Part shown: positions 1 to 8,026 of the stretch, piece after piece
How positions within the stretch are numbered: the first letter of the stretch is position 1
Layout: each line of letters opens with the position of its first letter
Assembly: GCA_036123135.1 (NCBI GenBank)
Contig: JAZADZ010000069.1
Location: forward strand, 1-13,322
Origin: GCA-2716065 sp036123135
GTDB taxonomy: Bacteria; Bacteroidota; Bacteroidia; Flavobacteriales_D; Parvicellaceae
Direction of reading: 5' to 3'
Length of the DNA stretch: 13,322 bases
The notes under the pieces: model-generated
Databases searched by the model: none
Seen by the model: only the letters and a program-made list of their open reading frames with translations
Told to the model about the DNA's origin: nothing
Made by a program: the position numbers and the translations under genes

Positions 1-1
1 T

Positions 2-2815
2 CCCAAACACATTGAGGTACAAATTCTAGCTGATCAGCATGGTAATATTGTGCATTTATATGAAAGAGATTGTTCGGTTCAAAGGAGGTTTCAAAAAGTA
101 ATTGAAGTTGCTCCCTGTCAGAACCTTTCTCAGTCAACAAAAGATAAACTTTATGAATACGCGCTTTCAATAACAAAATCTGTTAATTACAGTAATGCAG
201 GTACGGTAGAATTTTTGGTGGATAGAAATGAAAATATATTTTTTATTGAGGTGAATCCAAGAATTCAGGTTGAGCATACCATTACTGAAGAAATTACAGG
301 AATTGACATTGTGCGTTCACAAATTCAAATTGCAAGAGGACATCGATTGTCTGACCCTCAAATCCATTTAAAAAGTCAACATGAGGTGCCTTGTAAAGGG
401 TTTGCCATTCAGTGTAGAATTACTACTGAAGATCCACAAAATAATTTCACTCCTGATTACGGAACTATTATTGCCAGAAGAATGGCCAATGGTTATGGGA
501 TACGTATCGATGCTGGAAGTATTTACACAGGATTTAAGGTTTCTCCATTTTTTGACTCCATGTTAATTAAAGTATCTGCTAAAGGAAGAACTTTAAAAGG
601 CACTTGTAGAAGAATGATTCGGGCACTAAGCGAGTTTAGAATTCGAGGAGTAAAAACGAACATTAAATTTTTAGAGAATGTAATTAACAGTGAAGCTTTC
701 CAAGAAGGGAATGTTACAGTTAATTTTATTGAAAATAATCCTCAACTTTTTCAATTTAAAAAAGGAAGAGACAGAGGAACAAAGGCGCTTCGTTTTTTAG
801 CTGATGTTACGGTCAATGGTAATCCAGATGTCAAAACTATTAACGAAAGTCATGTTTTTCCGCATCAAAAAATTCCTGATTTTGACAAGTACGGAGCTTA
901 TCCAAAAGGCACTAAGGACATTTTGAAAGAGCATGGTAGAGATGGTTTTATAGACTGGCTCAAAAAAACAAAAAGATTAAAATTTACAGACACCACCTTT
1001 CGTGATGCACATCAATCGCTATTAGCAACAAGAGTTCGATCTGTTGATATGTTAAAAGTTGCAGAGGGATATGCCAAACACTTTCCACAGCTTTTTTCCA
1101 TGGAAATGTGGGGTGGAGCCACTTTTGATGTTTGCATGCGGTTTTTAAAAGAAGATCCTTGGATAAGGCTAGAGTCATTGAGAGCTGCTATGCCAAATGT
1201 TCTGACTCAGATGCTTATAAGGAGTTCTAACGCTGTTGGCTATACTTCCTATCCGGATAACTTAGTAGAGGCATTTATTGAAGAATCAGGTAAAAGAGGA
1301 ATGGATGTCTTTCGAATTTTTGATTCATTAAATTGGTTTGAGTCCATGAAAACAAGCATTACAGCTGTAAGGGAACGAACAGATGGAATTGCTCAGGCTT
1401 GTATTTGCTACACAGGAGAGGTTCTGAATAAAACAAACAACAAATACACTATTGACTATTATGTTGATTTAGCTAAAAAACTAGAGGATTATGGTGCACA
1501 CATGTTGGCCATAAAAGATATGGCAGGATTGTTAAAGCCATATTCTGCCAAAGCGCTAATAACAGCTCTCAAAAAAGCTGTTGATCTTCCAATACATTTA
1601 CATACTCACGACACCTCTGGACTTCAAGTCGCTACATATCTTCAAGCTGCAGAAGCTGGAGTTGATGTGGTCGACGTTGCGCTTGGTTCAATGTCTGGAC
1701 TAACCTCTCAGCCAAATTTTAATTCTTTGGTAAACATGTTCGAGGGAACTAAAAGAGCGGAACAATTTAATATTGAAAAGCTAAATGAGTACTCTAATTA
1801 TTGGGAGTCAACTAGAGAATACTATTATCCATTTGAATCTGGTCTAAAAGCCGGAACTGCCGAGGTGTTCAACCACGAAATTCCGGGAGGTCAATATTCA
1901 AATTTAAGACCTCAAGCAAGAGCACTTGGATTAGAAGAGAAATTTGAAACCATTAAAGAGAATTACAAGGATGTTAATGCGCTTTTTGGAGATATAGTGA
2001 AGGTCACACCTTCTTCAAAGGTAGTTGGTGATATGGCTTTATTTTTAACGGCCAATAATTATTCTTGTGAGGATGTACTAAACAATGGTGAGGCCATGTC
2101 TTTTCCTGAATCTGTAATTAAATTTTTTAAAGGAGATTTAGGACAACCTTACAAAGGCTTTCCAAAAGATGTTCAGAAAATAATTTTAAAAAATATCGAA
2201 CCGTATGAAAATCGACCGAATGAACATTTACAACCAATTGATTTTGAACAGGAGCTAAAATCTCACAAAAGAAAATACCCTCTAAAAAATGAAAAAAAGG
2301 ATTTGATTTCTAAGCTTTTGTACCCAAAAGTTTTTCATGATTTCTACACTAGTTTTGAGTTATACGAAGACGTTTCTTTTGTGCCAACCAAAGCATTCTT
2401 TTTTGGTTTAAAGCCCGGCGAAGAAATTATCGTTGAGTTTGAACCCGGTAAGGCTGTAATCATAGAATTAAGCTATGTTACACACGCGAATTCAGATGGA
2501 TTCAGAAGAGTGTTTTTTAAACTCAACGGACAAAACCGCTCAGTTGATGTTAAAGACAATAGTATAACGGTTACAACGGTTAAGCACCTTAAAGCGGAAT
2601 CCGAAAAGCACATTGGGGCACCTCTACAAGGTAAATTGATTGGAATTAAAGTTAAAAAAGGAGATGTTATTAAGACCGATCAGCCACTTTTCTTCCTTGA
2701 GGCAATGAAAATGGAATCGTCAGTACTCTCTACATGCGATGGCGTGGTTAAAAAAATTCACCTAAAAGAAGGCACTATGGTTGAACAAAATGACCTTGTG
2801 GTTGAAATTGAATAG
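2..2815 (+). CDS. pyc: Pyruvate carboxylase, 5'-truncated by the window edge
   Basis: This is the biotin-dependent enzyme that converts pyruvate, bicarbonate and ATP to oxaloacetate in the cytoplasm, refilling the TCA cycle. The reading frame is open from base 2. The first visible codons (PKHIEVQILADQHGN) already lie inside the biotin carboxylase domain, so no start is present; by comparison with full-length enzymes of about 1150 residues, roughly 210 N-terminal residues are missing. Of 937 visible residues, 1-260 finish biotin carboxylase (HLYERDCSVQRR, then the active-site stretch EVNPRIQVEH). About 325-800 are the carboxyltransferase, with TTFRDAHQS near 330, the carbamylated-lysine motif AIKDMAG (Lys505) and the metal-binding HLHTHDTSG. 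The end is a biotinyl domain with EAMKMES, whose Lys903 carries biotin. The carboxylase, transferase and carrier fused in this order distinguish pyruvate carboxylase from acetyl- or propionyl-CoA carboxylase subunits. The next gene follows after 10 nt. Confidence 0.97.
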   Translation, partial: PKHIEVQILADQHGNIVHLYERDCSVQRRFQKVIEVAPCQNLSQSTKDKLYEYALSITKSVNYSNAGTVEFLVDRNENIFFIEVNPRIQVEHTITEEITGIDIVRSQIQIARGHRLSDPQIHLKSQHEVPCKGFAIQCRITTEDPQNNFTPDYGTIIARRMANGYGIRIDAGSIYTGFKVSPFFDSMLIKVSAKGRTLKGTCRRMIRALSEFRIRGVKTNIKFLENVINSEAFQEGNVTVNFIENNPQLFQFKKGRDRGTKALRFLADVTVNGNPDVKTINESHVFPHQKIPDFDKYGAYPKGTKDILKEHGRDGFIDWLKKTKRLKFTDTTFRDAHQSLLATRVRSVDMLKVAEGYAKHFPQLFSMEMWGGATFDVCMRFLKEDPWIRLESLRAAMPNVLTQMLIRSSNAVGYTSYPDNLVEAFIEESGKRGMDVFRIFDSLNWFESMKTSITAVRERTDGIAQACICYTGEVLNKTNNKYTIDYYVDLAKKLEDYGAHMLAIKDMAGLLKPYSAKALITALKKAVDLPIHLHTHDTSGLQVATYLQAAEAGVDVVDVALGSMSGLTSQPNFNSLVNMFEGTKRAEQFNIEKLNEYSNYWESTREYYYPFESGLKAGTAEVFNHEIPGGQYSNLRPQARALGLEEKFETIKENYKDVNALFGDIVKVTPSSKVVGDMALFLTANNYSCEDVLNNGEAMSFPESVIKFFKGDLGQPYKGFPKDVQKIILKNIEPYENRPNEHLQPIDFEQELKSHKRKYPLKNEKKDLISKLLYPKVFHDFYTSFELYEDVSFVPTKAFFFGLKPGEEIIVEFEPGKAVIIELSYVTHANSDGFRRVFFKLNGQNRSVDVKDNSITVTTVKHLKAESEKHIGAPLQGKLIGIKVKKGDVIKTDQPLFFLEAMKMESSVLSTCDGVVKKIHLKEGTMVEQNDLVVEIE

Positions 2816-2825
2816 ATCATAGACT

Positions 2826-3845
2826 ATGGAGATTTCAAAGAAAAAACCTTTCTTTCCTGTTAACAGCGAGCTTTCAAGTTATCTCCATGGTGTAGGAAGA
2901 GTAATAGCTCTACCCATTTCTTATGACGACTTATTAAGACACACCTTTGGCTTTCCTCTGCTAGACAAGCATGGAGAGGATACATTGTGGGAATCGGTAA
3001 TGTATGGTGAGACTGTAATTAGTGAATTTAACAAGGGTCTTACCTATGTTTATTCATTACTTAGAACAGATGGTGACATGTCTTTCATGAAGCATCTTTA
3101 CGTTGACAGAATTGACTATTGCCATTTTGGAAATTCAAAGCCATTCAGGATACGGATTGTCAATAGGTTTAACGACAATTACGATTACTTTTATGTAAAA
3201 AAAACAGATGCTTCCAGAGTATATGGATTAGAACTAGAATACATATTAAGTCCCAACAGAATAAATTTTTATATAGATGGCAACACACTAATTGAGGAGC
3301 ACATTCCAGGAATTCCAGGCGATAAGTTCATGCAAACTTACACAGGAAGCCCTTCTTTCAATAAAGTTAGAATTGCAAAAGAGTTTGTGAAGTTTAATGA
3401 GAGATGTTTTGTTCGGCTTTTAGGGGATATGCGTTCTTACAATTATGTTATAGATATAACCCCTGATTTTGAAGATGAACAATATCGAGTTCGGGCAATA
3501 GACTTTGATCAGCAATGCTATGAGGGAAGAAAAAACATGTATTTACCACAGTTTTTCAAGGAAAACAGAATGGTAGTACAGTTTTGTTCTGAAGTGATGA
3601 CTACAGAAACCATCGAACAGTATCGACAAGAAGAGAGAGTATTAATTAGAAGAAGATATGAAACTGCACAAAGTAGGTTTAAAAGATTAATTGCTTGTTT
3701 ATGCAATGATAAACTTTCTTCAAGTTCAAAAATAAACACCTTGAAAATGGAACTAGAAAAACATCATAAAGTATCTTTTTCAAAGTGTTCTAACATGGGA
3801 AAAGTATTGGATTTGCATTTAAAACTAATGTTGTCAATAACTTAA
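2826..3845 (+). CDS. Uncharacterised protein with an APH/protein-kinase-like fold signature
   Basis: I do not recognise a named family. The 339 residues contain what looks like a spread-out kinase-like skeleton, in the right order. A strand with Lys125/Lys126 (YFYVKK) is followed by a helix with Glu136 and Glu138. A hinge-like segment LIEEHIPGIPGD (155-166) resembles the acidic linker of aminoglycoside/choline phosphotransferases. A catalytic-loop-like LGDMRSYN (199-206; compare HGDxxxxN, with His replaced by Leu) precedes IDFDQ (225-229), which matches the metal-binding IDFD/DFG element. A clear glycine-rich loop is not evident. Residues 260-339 are charged and probably helical. There is no signal peptide or membrane segment, so it is probably cytoplasmic. 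The ATG lies 10 nt after the pyc stop with no room for a promoter, so it is probably co-transcribed with pyc. A role in phosphorylating a small molecule or protein, perhaps linked to carboxylase control, is inference only. Confidence 0.85.
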   Translation: MEISKKKPFFPVNSELSSYLHGVGRVIALPISYDDLLRHTFGFPLLDKHGEDTLWESVMYGETVISEFNKGLTYVYSLLRTDGDMSFMKHLYVDRIDYCHFGNSKPFRIRIVNRFNDNYDYFYVKKTDASRVYGLELEYILSPNRINFYIDGNTLIEEHIPGIPGDKFMQTYTGSPSFNKVRIAKEFVKFNERCFVRLLGDMRSYNYVIDITPDFEDEQYRVRAIDFDQQCYEGRKNMYLPQFFKENRMVVQFCSEVMTTETIEQYRQEERVLIRRRYETAQSRFKRLIACLCNDKLSSSSKINTLKMELEKHHKVSFSKCSNMGKVLDLHLKLMLSIT

Positions 3846-3872
3846 CTTTCACATTCCACTCAGCCAGTAGTA

Positions 3873-3895
3873 ATTGTCTAATTTTAGTGGACAAT
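3873..3895 (+). repeat. Inverted repeat just upstream of rnr
   Basis: The arms ATTGTC (3873-3878) and GACAAT (3890-3895) are exact reverse complements separated by 11 nt; adding the flanking bases gives 7 of 8 matching positions. The right arm ends 8 nt before the rnr ATG. The loop contains TAATTTTA, one base from the Bacteroidota -7 consensus TAnnTTTG. It could be an operator, a 5' leader hairpin affecting rnr translation, or a weak terminator for the upstream gene. The stem is short and AT-rich, so chance cannot be excluded. Confidence 0.3.
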
Positions 3896-3903
3896 AATTT
3901 GCT

Positions 3904-6024
3904 ATGGCAAAAAAAACAGGACCTAAAAAAAGCATCTCATTAACTCGTGAGGTAAAGAAAGTTTTCGAATCTAACCCTGAATATACGTACAATTACAAAC
4001 AAATTTCTTCTCTGCTTGGTATTCGAGACGTATCTGCAAGAAAGTTAATTATTTGTATTCTTGAAGATTTAGCGGACCAGGAAATAGTAACTCAAATTTC
4101 AAGAGGAAAATTCCAGCTTAGAGGCGGTTCACTTTTTTACAATGGAACGCTTCAATTTATAGCACGCGGAGGCGCCTATTTTATTTCTGAAGATTTCCAA
4201 GAGGATATTTTTGTTCACCAAAGTAGAACCAATAAGGCATTTAATAAAGATCAGGTTAAAATTAGAATTGTAAAGTTCAAGGGAAAACTTGAAGGAGAGG
4301 TTGTTGAAATTATTCAGCGCCATAAAAAAGAGTTCATAGGTACTCTACTAAAGAGTGGTGTTAACTTTTTTTTAAAACCCGATGATAAATTACTTCCCGT
4401 AGACTTTTTTATAGAGAGAAAACATTTAAACGGTGCTAAGGAGGGAAAAAAAGTTAAAGTAAAATTGTTGTCTTGGCCTAGTTCAGTAAAAAGCCCTTAT
4501 GCTGCGGTAATTGATGTGTTAGGAAATCCGGGAGAGTTAAAGGTGGAGATGAATTCTATCTTGTCAGAATTTGGGTTCTCTGAAAAGTTTAAACCTTCAG
4601 TTCTTAGAGATGCAGAGCTCATTGCCGAGCCCAACTATGACAAAGAGGCACTTAAGCGAAAAGATCTAAGAAATGTGCTAACCTTCACAATTGACCCTCA
4701 CGATGCCAAAGATTTCGACGATGCAATAAGCTATCAAGTGGGCAACAATAACAATGTTCTTATAGGAGTTCATATAGCTGATGTAAGCCATTATATAAAA
4801 CCCAATTCAGAATTAGATAAAGAAGCCTATTTAAGAGGAAATAGTATTTATCTTGTAGATAGAGTCGTGCCAATGCTTCCTGAACGATTAAGTAATGAGC
4901 TTTGTTCACTTAGGCCGAATGAAGACAAGCTCACTTTTTCTGTGATTTTTGAAGTAGATTCAAAACATCAAGTTGTCGATTTTTGGATTGGAAAAACAAT
5001 TATACATTCTGATTATAGATTTGCTTACGAGGATGCACAAGAGATAATTGAAGGGGGAGAACATAAAATTTCCAAACAAATTCTTCATTTACATAAAATT
5101 GCTCAACATCACAGAGCAAAACGACTTGAAAAAGGAGCGTTGAATATTGAAAGTAGAGAAGTTAGGTTTCAATTAGATGAAAATGGAGCTCCAATTGATG
5201 TAATGCTTAAAACCTCCAAAGAAGCACACAAGCTAATTGAAGAGTTTATGTTACTTGCCAATAAAAAAGTTGCTACAGTAATTGGAAAGCCGGCAAAAAA
5301 TAAAAGAATTACTCCGTCAGTATATAGGATTCATGAAGAGCCAAACCCTGAGAAAATTAGTGATTTATCAATTTTTTTAGATCAATTTGACTACAGCATT
5401 GTTCGAGAAAAAAGCAAACCCATTTCAAGTAGCTTAAATAAAATAATGCAAAAAGCGAAGAAAAAAGGAGACTTACACATCATTGGTCCCATGATTATAC
5501 GAGCCATGTCAAAGGCGATTTATTCCACAGATAATATTGGTCATTACGGTCTTAGTTTTGATTACTACACACATTTTACTTCACCCATTAGGAGATATGC
5601 GGATTTGTTGGTTCACCGAATTCTTCAGCATAAATTAGAAAAAAATGACTATCCCAATAATAAATCACTAGAACACCAGTGCAAACATATTTCTGGAACT
5701 GAAAAGCAAGCTGTTGATGCAGAAAGAGCCTCTGTGAAGTACATGCAAGTTGTATATCTTCAAGATAAAGTAGGTGAAATTTTCAGTGCTAAAATTAATG
5801 GTTTGACCGATTGGGGTTTTTATGTTGAGCTGGAGGAAAGTAAGTGTGAAGGACTTGTTTCCATGAATTCCTTAGATGGCGACCACTATTTTTATGACCA
5901 AGAAGTTCAAAAAATTATTGGTTACAGAACAAAAGAAACCTTTACGATGGGCCAACAAGTCCAAGTTGAAGTTTATCGCACCAATCTATATAAAAGACAA
6001 ATAGATTTCTTGCTTCATAGGTAA
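3904..6024 (+). CDS. rnr: Ribonuclease R (RNase II/RNB family 3'-5' exoribonuclease)
   Basis: This is a processive 3'-5' exoribonuclease that degrades structured RNA in the cytoplasm, releasing nucleoside monophosphates in a divalent-metal-dependent reaction. The 706 residues show the family order. An N-terminal winged-helix-like region spans about 10-75. Cold-shock OB domains follow at about 78-240. The RNB catalytic domain spans about 250-580 and holds the signature DPHDAKDFDDA (Asp264, Asp270, Asp272 and Asp273 are the expected metal ligands) and the later block HFTSPIRRYADLLVHR. A C-terminal S1 domain covers about 624-703 (GLTDWGFYVEL). It is shorter than E. coli RNase R (813 residues) because it stops right after S1 and lacks the long basic tail. 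The HTH and cold-shock regions plus the IDPHDAKDFDD motif favour RNase R over RNase II. It starts with an ATG 58 nt after the kinase-like gene and may have its own promoter. Confidence 0.96.
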   Translation: MAKKTGPKKSISLTREVKKVFESNPEYTYNYKQISSLLGIRDVSARKLIICILEDLADQEIVTQISRGKFQLRGGSLFYNGTLQFIARGGAYFISEDFQEDIFVHQSRTNKAFNKDQVKIRIVKFKGKLEGEVVEIIQRHKKEFIGTLLKSGVNFFLKPDDKLLPVDFFIERKHLNGAKEGKKVKVKLLSWPSSVKSPYAAVIDVLGNPGELKVEMNSILSEFGFSEKFKPSVLRDAELIAEPNYDKEALKRKDLRNVLTFTIDPHDAKDFDDAISYQVGNNNNVLIGVHIADVSHYIKPNSELDKEAYLRGNSIYLVDRVVPMLPERLSNELCSLRPNEDKLTFSVIFEVDSKHQVVDFWIGKTIIHSDYRFAYEDAQEIIEGGEHKISKQILHLHKIAQHHRAKRLEKGALNIESREVRFQLDENGAPIDVMLKTSKEAHKLIEEFMLLANKKVATVIGKPAKNKRITPSVYRIHEEPNPEKISDLSIFLDQFDYSIVREKSKPISSSLNKIMQKAKKKGDLHIIGPMIIRAMSKAIYSTDNIGHYGLSFDYYTHFTSPIRRYADLLVHRILQHKLEKNDYPNNKSLEHQCKHISGTEKQAVDAERASVKYMQVVYLQDKVGEIFSAKINGLTDWGFYVELEESKCEGLVSMNSLDGDHYFYDQEVQKIIGYRTKETFTMGQQVQVEVYRTNLYKRQIDFLLHR

Positions 6025-6116
6025 TTCACTATTCTTCGTTAATATATTAATCTATTAAAATAGTATATTCATCTACAAATTATATATATTAGTCGAATTA
6101 TTTTTCCTTTTTTCTG
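6025..6116. other. AT-rich intergenic spacer between rnr and the fusion gene
   Basis: This 92-nt spacer is almost entirely A/T. It contains a perfect 12-nt palindrome TTAATATATTAA (6039-6050), immediately followed by CTATT-AA-AATAG (6052-6063). A pyrimidine-rich run abuts the GTG start at 6117. It presumably holds the 3' end of the rnr transcript and the promoter of the next gene, but I find no clean TAnnTTTG -7 element and no convincing GC-rich terminator. The palindromes may reflect only base composition. Confidence 0.35.
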
Positions 6117-8021
6117 GTGAAACAAAAAATAGATATTTTTTTTTATGGGGACCCTATGTGCCCTACATGTTGGGGAATGGAACCACATTTGAAAAAATTT
6201 ATTTTTACTTACGGACATTTATTTTCAATAAAATATTTCATGGGAGGGTTACTTCCATTCCAAGATGAGGATAGTTCAATATTCATTAATAATCCAATTG
6301 ATATTGCTAAAGATTGGGACGAGAAGAGTAAACAATACAATATGCCAATTGACGGGGACTTATGGAAAGAAGATCCTCCCGACTCTTCTTTTCCAGCTTC
6401 TATTGCATTTATTGCTGCCCAATTGCAAAGCTTGAAAAAGGGTCAAACCTTTTTGAGAATTATTCGTGAAATGGTTTTTGTACAAAAAAAAAATATTTCA
6501 AAATGGAAATATCTTCATATAGCAGCACGAGATGCAGGCTGTGATCTAGAAATATTTAAAAAATCATTCGAAGGTGAAGCAAGAGAGCAATTTTATTTAG
6601 AGCTTAAAAAAATAAGAGCACTAAAAATCAAAATTTTTCCAACCGTTGTGCTTTCAAATGTTCAAGGGAATTCAGTTCAGTTAAAGGGTTATCAAACTTT
6701 TGACTCTTTGGAAAGAGAGTTTATGCAGCTGTATGTTACATCGATTCAACGACGCTACGAAAAGGAAGGTATACGGTTATTTGACAATCAACAATCACTT
6801 ACGACTAAGGAGTATGCTGAGCTTAAAAACATTAGCACGGATCAGGCTGAAAAAATCCTTACTTCCTATGAAAAGAACAAAAAATTAAAATCGCACAAAA
6901 CAAAAAATGGAATAATTTGGACAAAAAATAAAATCACCATAATTGGCGGAGGTATTTCAGGGTTAACATTGGGGAACCTTCTTGAGAAGAAAAAGATAGA
7001 ATATGAAATATTCAACCCCCCCTCCAAAAAGGAGTCAATCGAAAAGGCAAGTATTGTTTCAGAAAAAGGGATTGAAGTATTACAATCAATTCTAACAAGT
7101 GAGCAAATCAATTCATATGGGCATAAAATAAACTCCTTTAAGTTGTTCGATGAATTTGGAAAAATTCGTTCATCGGAGCAGCTTCCCAACACATTTGTTT
7201 TTAGCAATTCTAAGCTTACTGGACTATTGAAATCTGCTATTCCTAGAGCGAAACTGCATATGGATGTCCAATTAAAAGCTGTAATTAATGAAAATTTAAT
7301 TGTCGATAAGGTCTTATTTAGCGGACTAAATCCCAAAACTGTTTTTCCTGAAATAGTTATTGTAGCAGATGACTCAAAAAGTAGAATAAGAGAAAAACTA
7401 TTTCCAAACACAAAGCTATTAACCGACCCTATAAATGAAATTGTTAGCATCGTAGAGAGCGAAACACTCGCTTTGTCAATAGGAAATACATTTTTGAAAT
7501 ATACCAATCAAGAAAAAGATCTTGTTCTTGGAATAGTTCAGTTGAGTAATGCTAGAATTGCATGGTTTGTACAATTTAATGCTTTAAAATACAAAGCAAT
7601 AGTAGATTTACCTGAGGATAAAAAAAGGTTCATTCAAAATAAATTTGGAAATTGGAATGCTCCAATTTTTCAATTAATTGAAGAAACAGAATTTTCGAAT
7701 TCTTTTTTGTGGAATGAAAATAAAATGGATCATTACAACATAAATTTAAAATCGAATGCTTTTTTCCTTGGAAATCATCTTTCTCCGTCCCTGCCTCTCA
7801 CAAGTAAATCCACCACAGAGTCTCTTGAGGATGCTAAGCTATTTTCAGATTTAATTACGGTCAATTCAATTGAAAAACAATCGGATATTGAATATTTATC
7901 GGAACAATATAACTTTAGAAGAGATAGCTTTTGCTTGAGAAAAAACAAAATGAGTCAGTCAAAAGAGTTAATCTCATCGAATGAGCTAGAAAAAAAGCTA
8001 AATGCTTTGTTAGGGACCTAG
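6117..8021 (+). CDS. DsbA/SpxH-like thioredoxin-fold protein fused to a degenerate FAD-monooxygenase-like domain
   Basis: This 634-residue, three-part protein has no signal peptide and is probably cytoplasmic. Residues 1-215 form a DsbA-type thioredoxin fold. DPMCPTCWGMEP carries the redox pair Cys15/Cys18, MGGLLP follows (42-47), and the cis-proline is FPTVV (Pro175). The CPxCW..EP pattern resembles the YjbH/SpxH and FrnE-like branch rather than periplasmic DsbA. Residues about 226-270 look like a winged helix (TTKEYAELKNISTDQAEKIL). From 272 a PHBH-type FAD-monooxygenase fold begins with GGGISG (277-282), has a VADDSKSRIR block (416-425), and ends in the region equivalent to the GD motif (552-573). 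Several flavin-contact residues are replaced. The GTG start is chosen because the frame has an upstream stop (TAG at 6090) and no ATG, and the next Met (residue 14) would cut the first beta strand. No Met lies between residues 203 and 382, so the flavin part has no ATG start of its own. Its role is unknown; thiol redox control is inferred. Confidence 0.9.
   Translation: MKQKIDIFFYGDPMCPTCWGMEPHLKKFIFTYGHLFSIKYFMGGLLPFQDEDSSIFINNPIDIAKDWDEKSKQYNMPIDGDLWKEDPPDSSFPASIAFIAAQLQSLKKGQTFLRIIREMVFVQKKNISKWKYLHIAARDAGCDLEIFKKSFEGEAREQFYLELKKIRALKIKIFPTVVLSNVQGNSVQLKGYQTFDSLEREFMQLYVTSIQRRYEKEGIRLFDNQQSLTTKEYAELKNISTDQAEKILTSYEKNKKLKSHKTKNGIIWTKNKITIIGGGISGLTLGNLLEKKKIEYEIFNPPSKKESIEKASIVSEKGIEVLQSILTSEQINSYGHKINSFKLFDEFGKIRSSEQLPNTFVFSNSKLTGLLKSAIPRAKLHMDVQLKAVINENLIVDKVLFSGLNPKTVFPEIVIVADDSKSRIREKLFPNTKLLTDPINEIVSIVESETLALSIGNTFLKYTNQEKDLVLGIVQLSNARIAWFVQFNALKYKAIVDLPEDKKRFIQNKFGNWNAPIFQLIEETEFSNSFLWNENKMDHYNINLKSNAFFLGNHLSPSLPLTSKSTTESLEDAKLFSDLITVNSIEKQSDIEYLSEQYNFRRDSFCLRKNKMSQSKELISSNELEKKLNALLGT
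6484..6493 (+). repeat. A10 homopolymer inside the fusion gene
   Basis: Ten consecutive adenines lie within codons for residues 123-126 (around QKKN) of the thioredoxin-fold region. Runs of this length are prone to polymerase slippage. The frame is open across it in this sequence. Confidence 0.9.
7016..7022 (+). repeat. C7 homopolymer inside the fusion gene
   Basis: Seven consecutive cytosines in a strongly AT-rich gene encode the Pro-Pro of FNPPSK (Asn300-Pro301-Pro302). This is where FAD-dependent monooxygenases normally have the ribose-binding Glu followed by Arg. The frame is intact on both sides. Confidence 0.9.
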
Positions 8022-8026
8022 CTTTT
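7993..8026. terminator. Possible bidirectional terminator at the convergent gene ends
   Basis: AAAAGCTA (7993-8000) and TAGCTTTT (8019-8026) are perfect 8-bp inverted arms around an 18-nt loop. The loop holds the minus-strand stop, and the plus-strand TAG stop falls in the right arm. Read either way, the structure has an A tract on the 5' side and a T tract on the 3' side, as expected for a terminator shared by convergent genes. The stem has only two G:C pairs and a long loop, so its strength is doubtful. A smaller competing hairpin, TAGG-GA-CCTA (8011-8020), overlaps it. Confidence 0.4.

Noticed and set aside
50..52. GTG as the start of the pyruvate carboxylase gene
   Set aside because: Sixteen in-frame upstream codons from base 2 continue the conserved biotin carboxylase sequence, so this is an internal valine codon.
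6866..7507. A 213-codon open frame antisense to the fusion gene
   Set aside because: The sense strand encodes the recognisable GGGISG flavin fold here. The antisense product is a low-complexity Ile/Phe/Ser-rich string with no motif, as expected from the complement of Lys/Asn-rich coding sequence.
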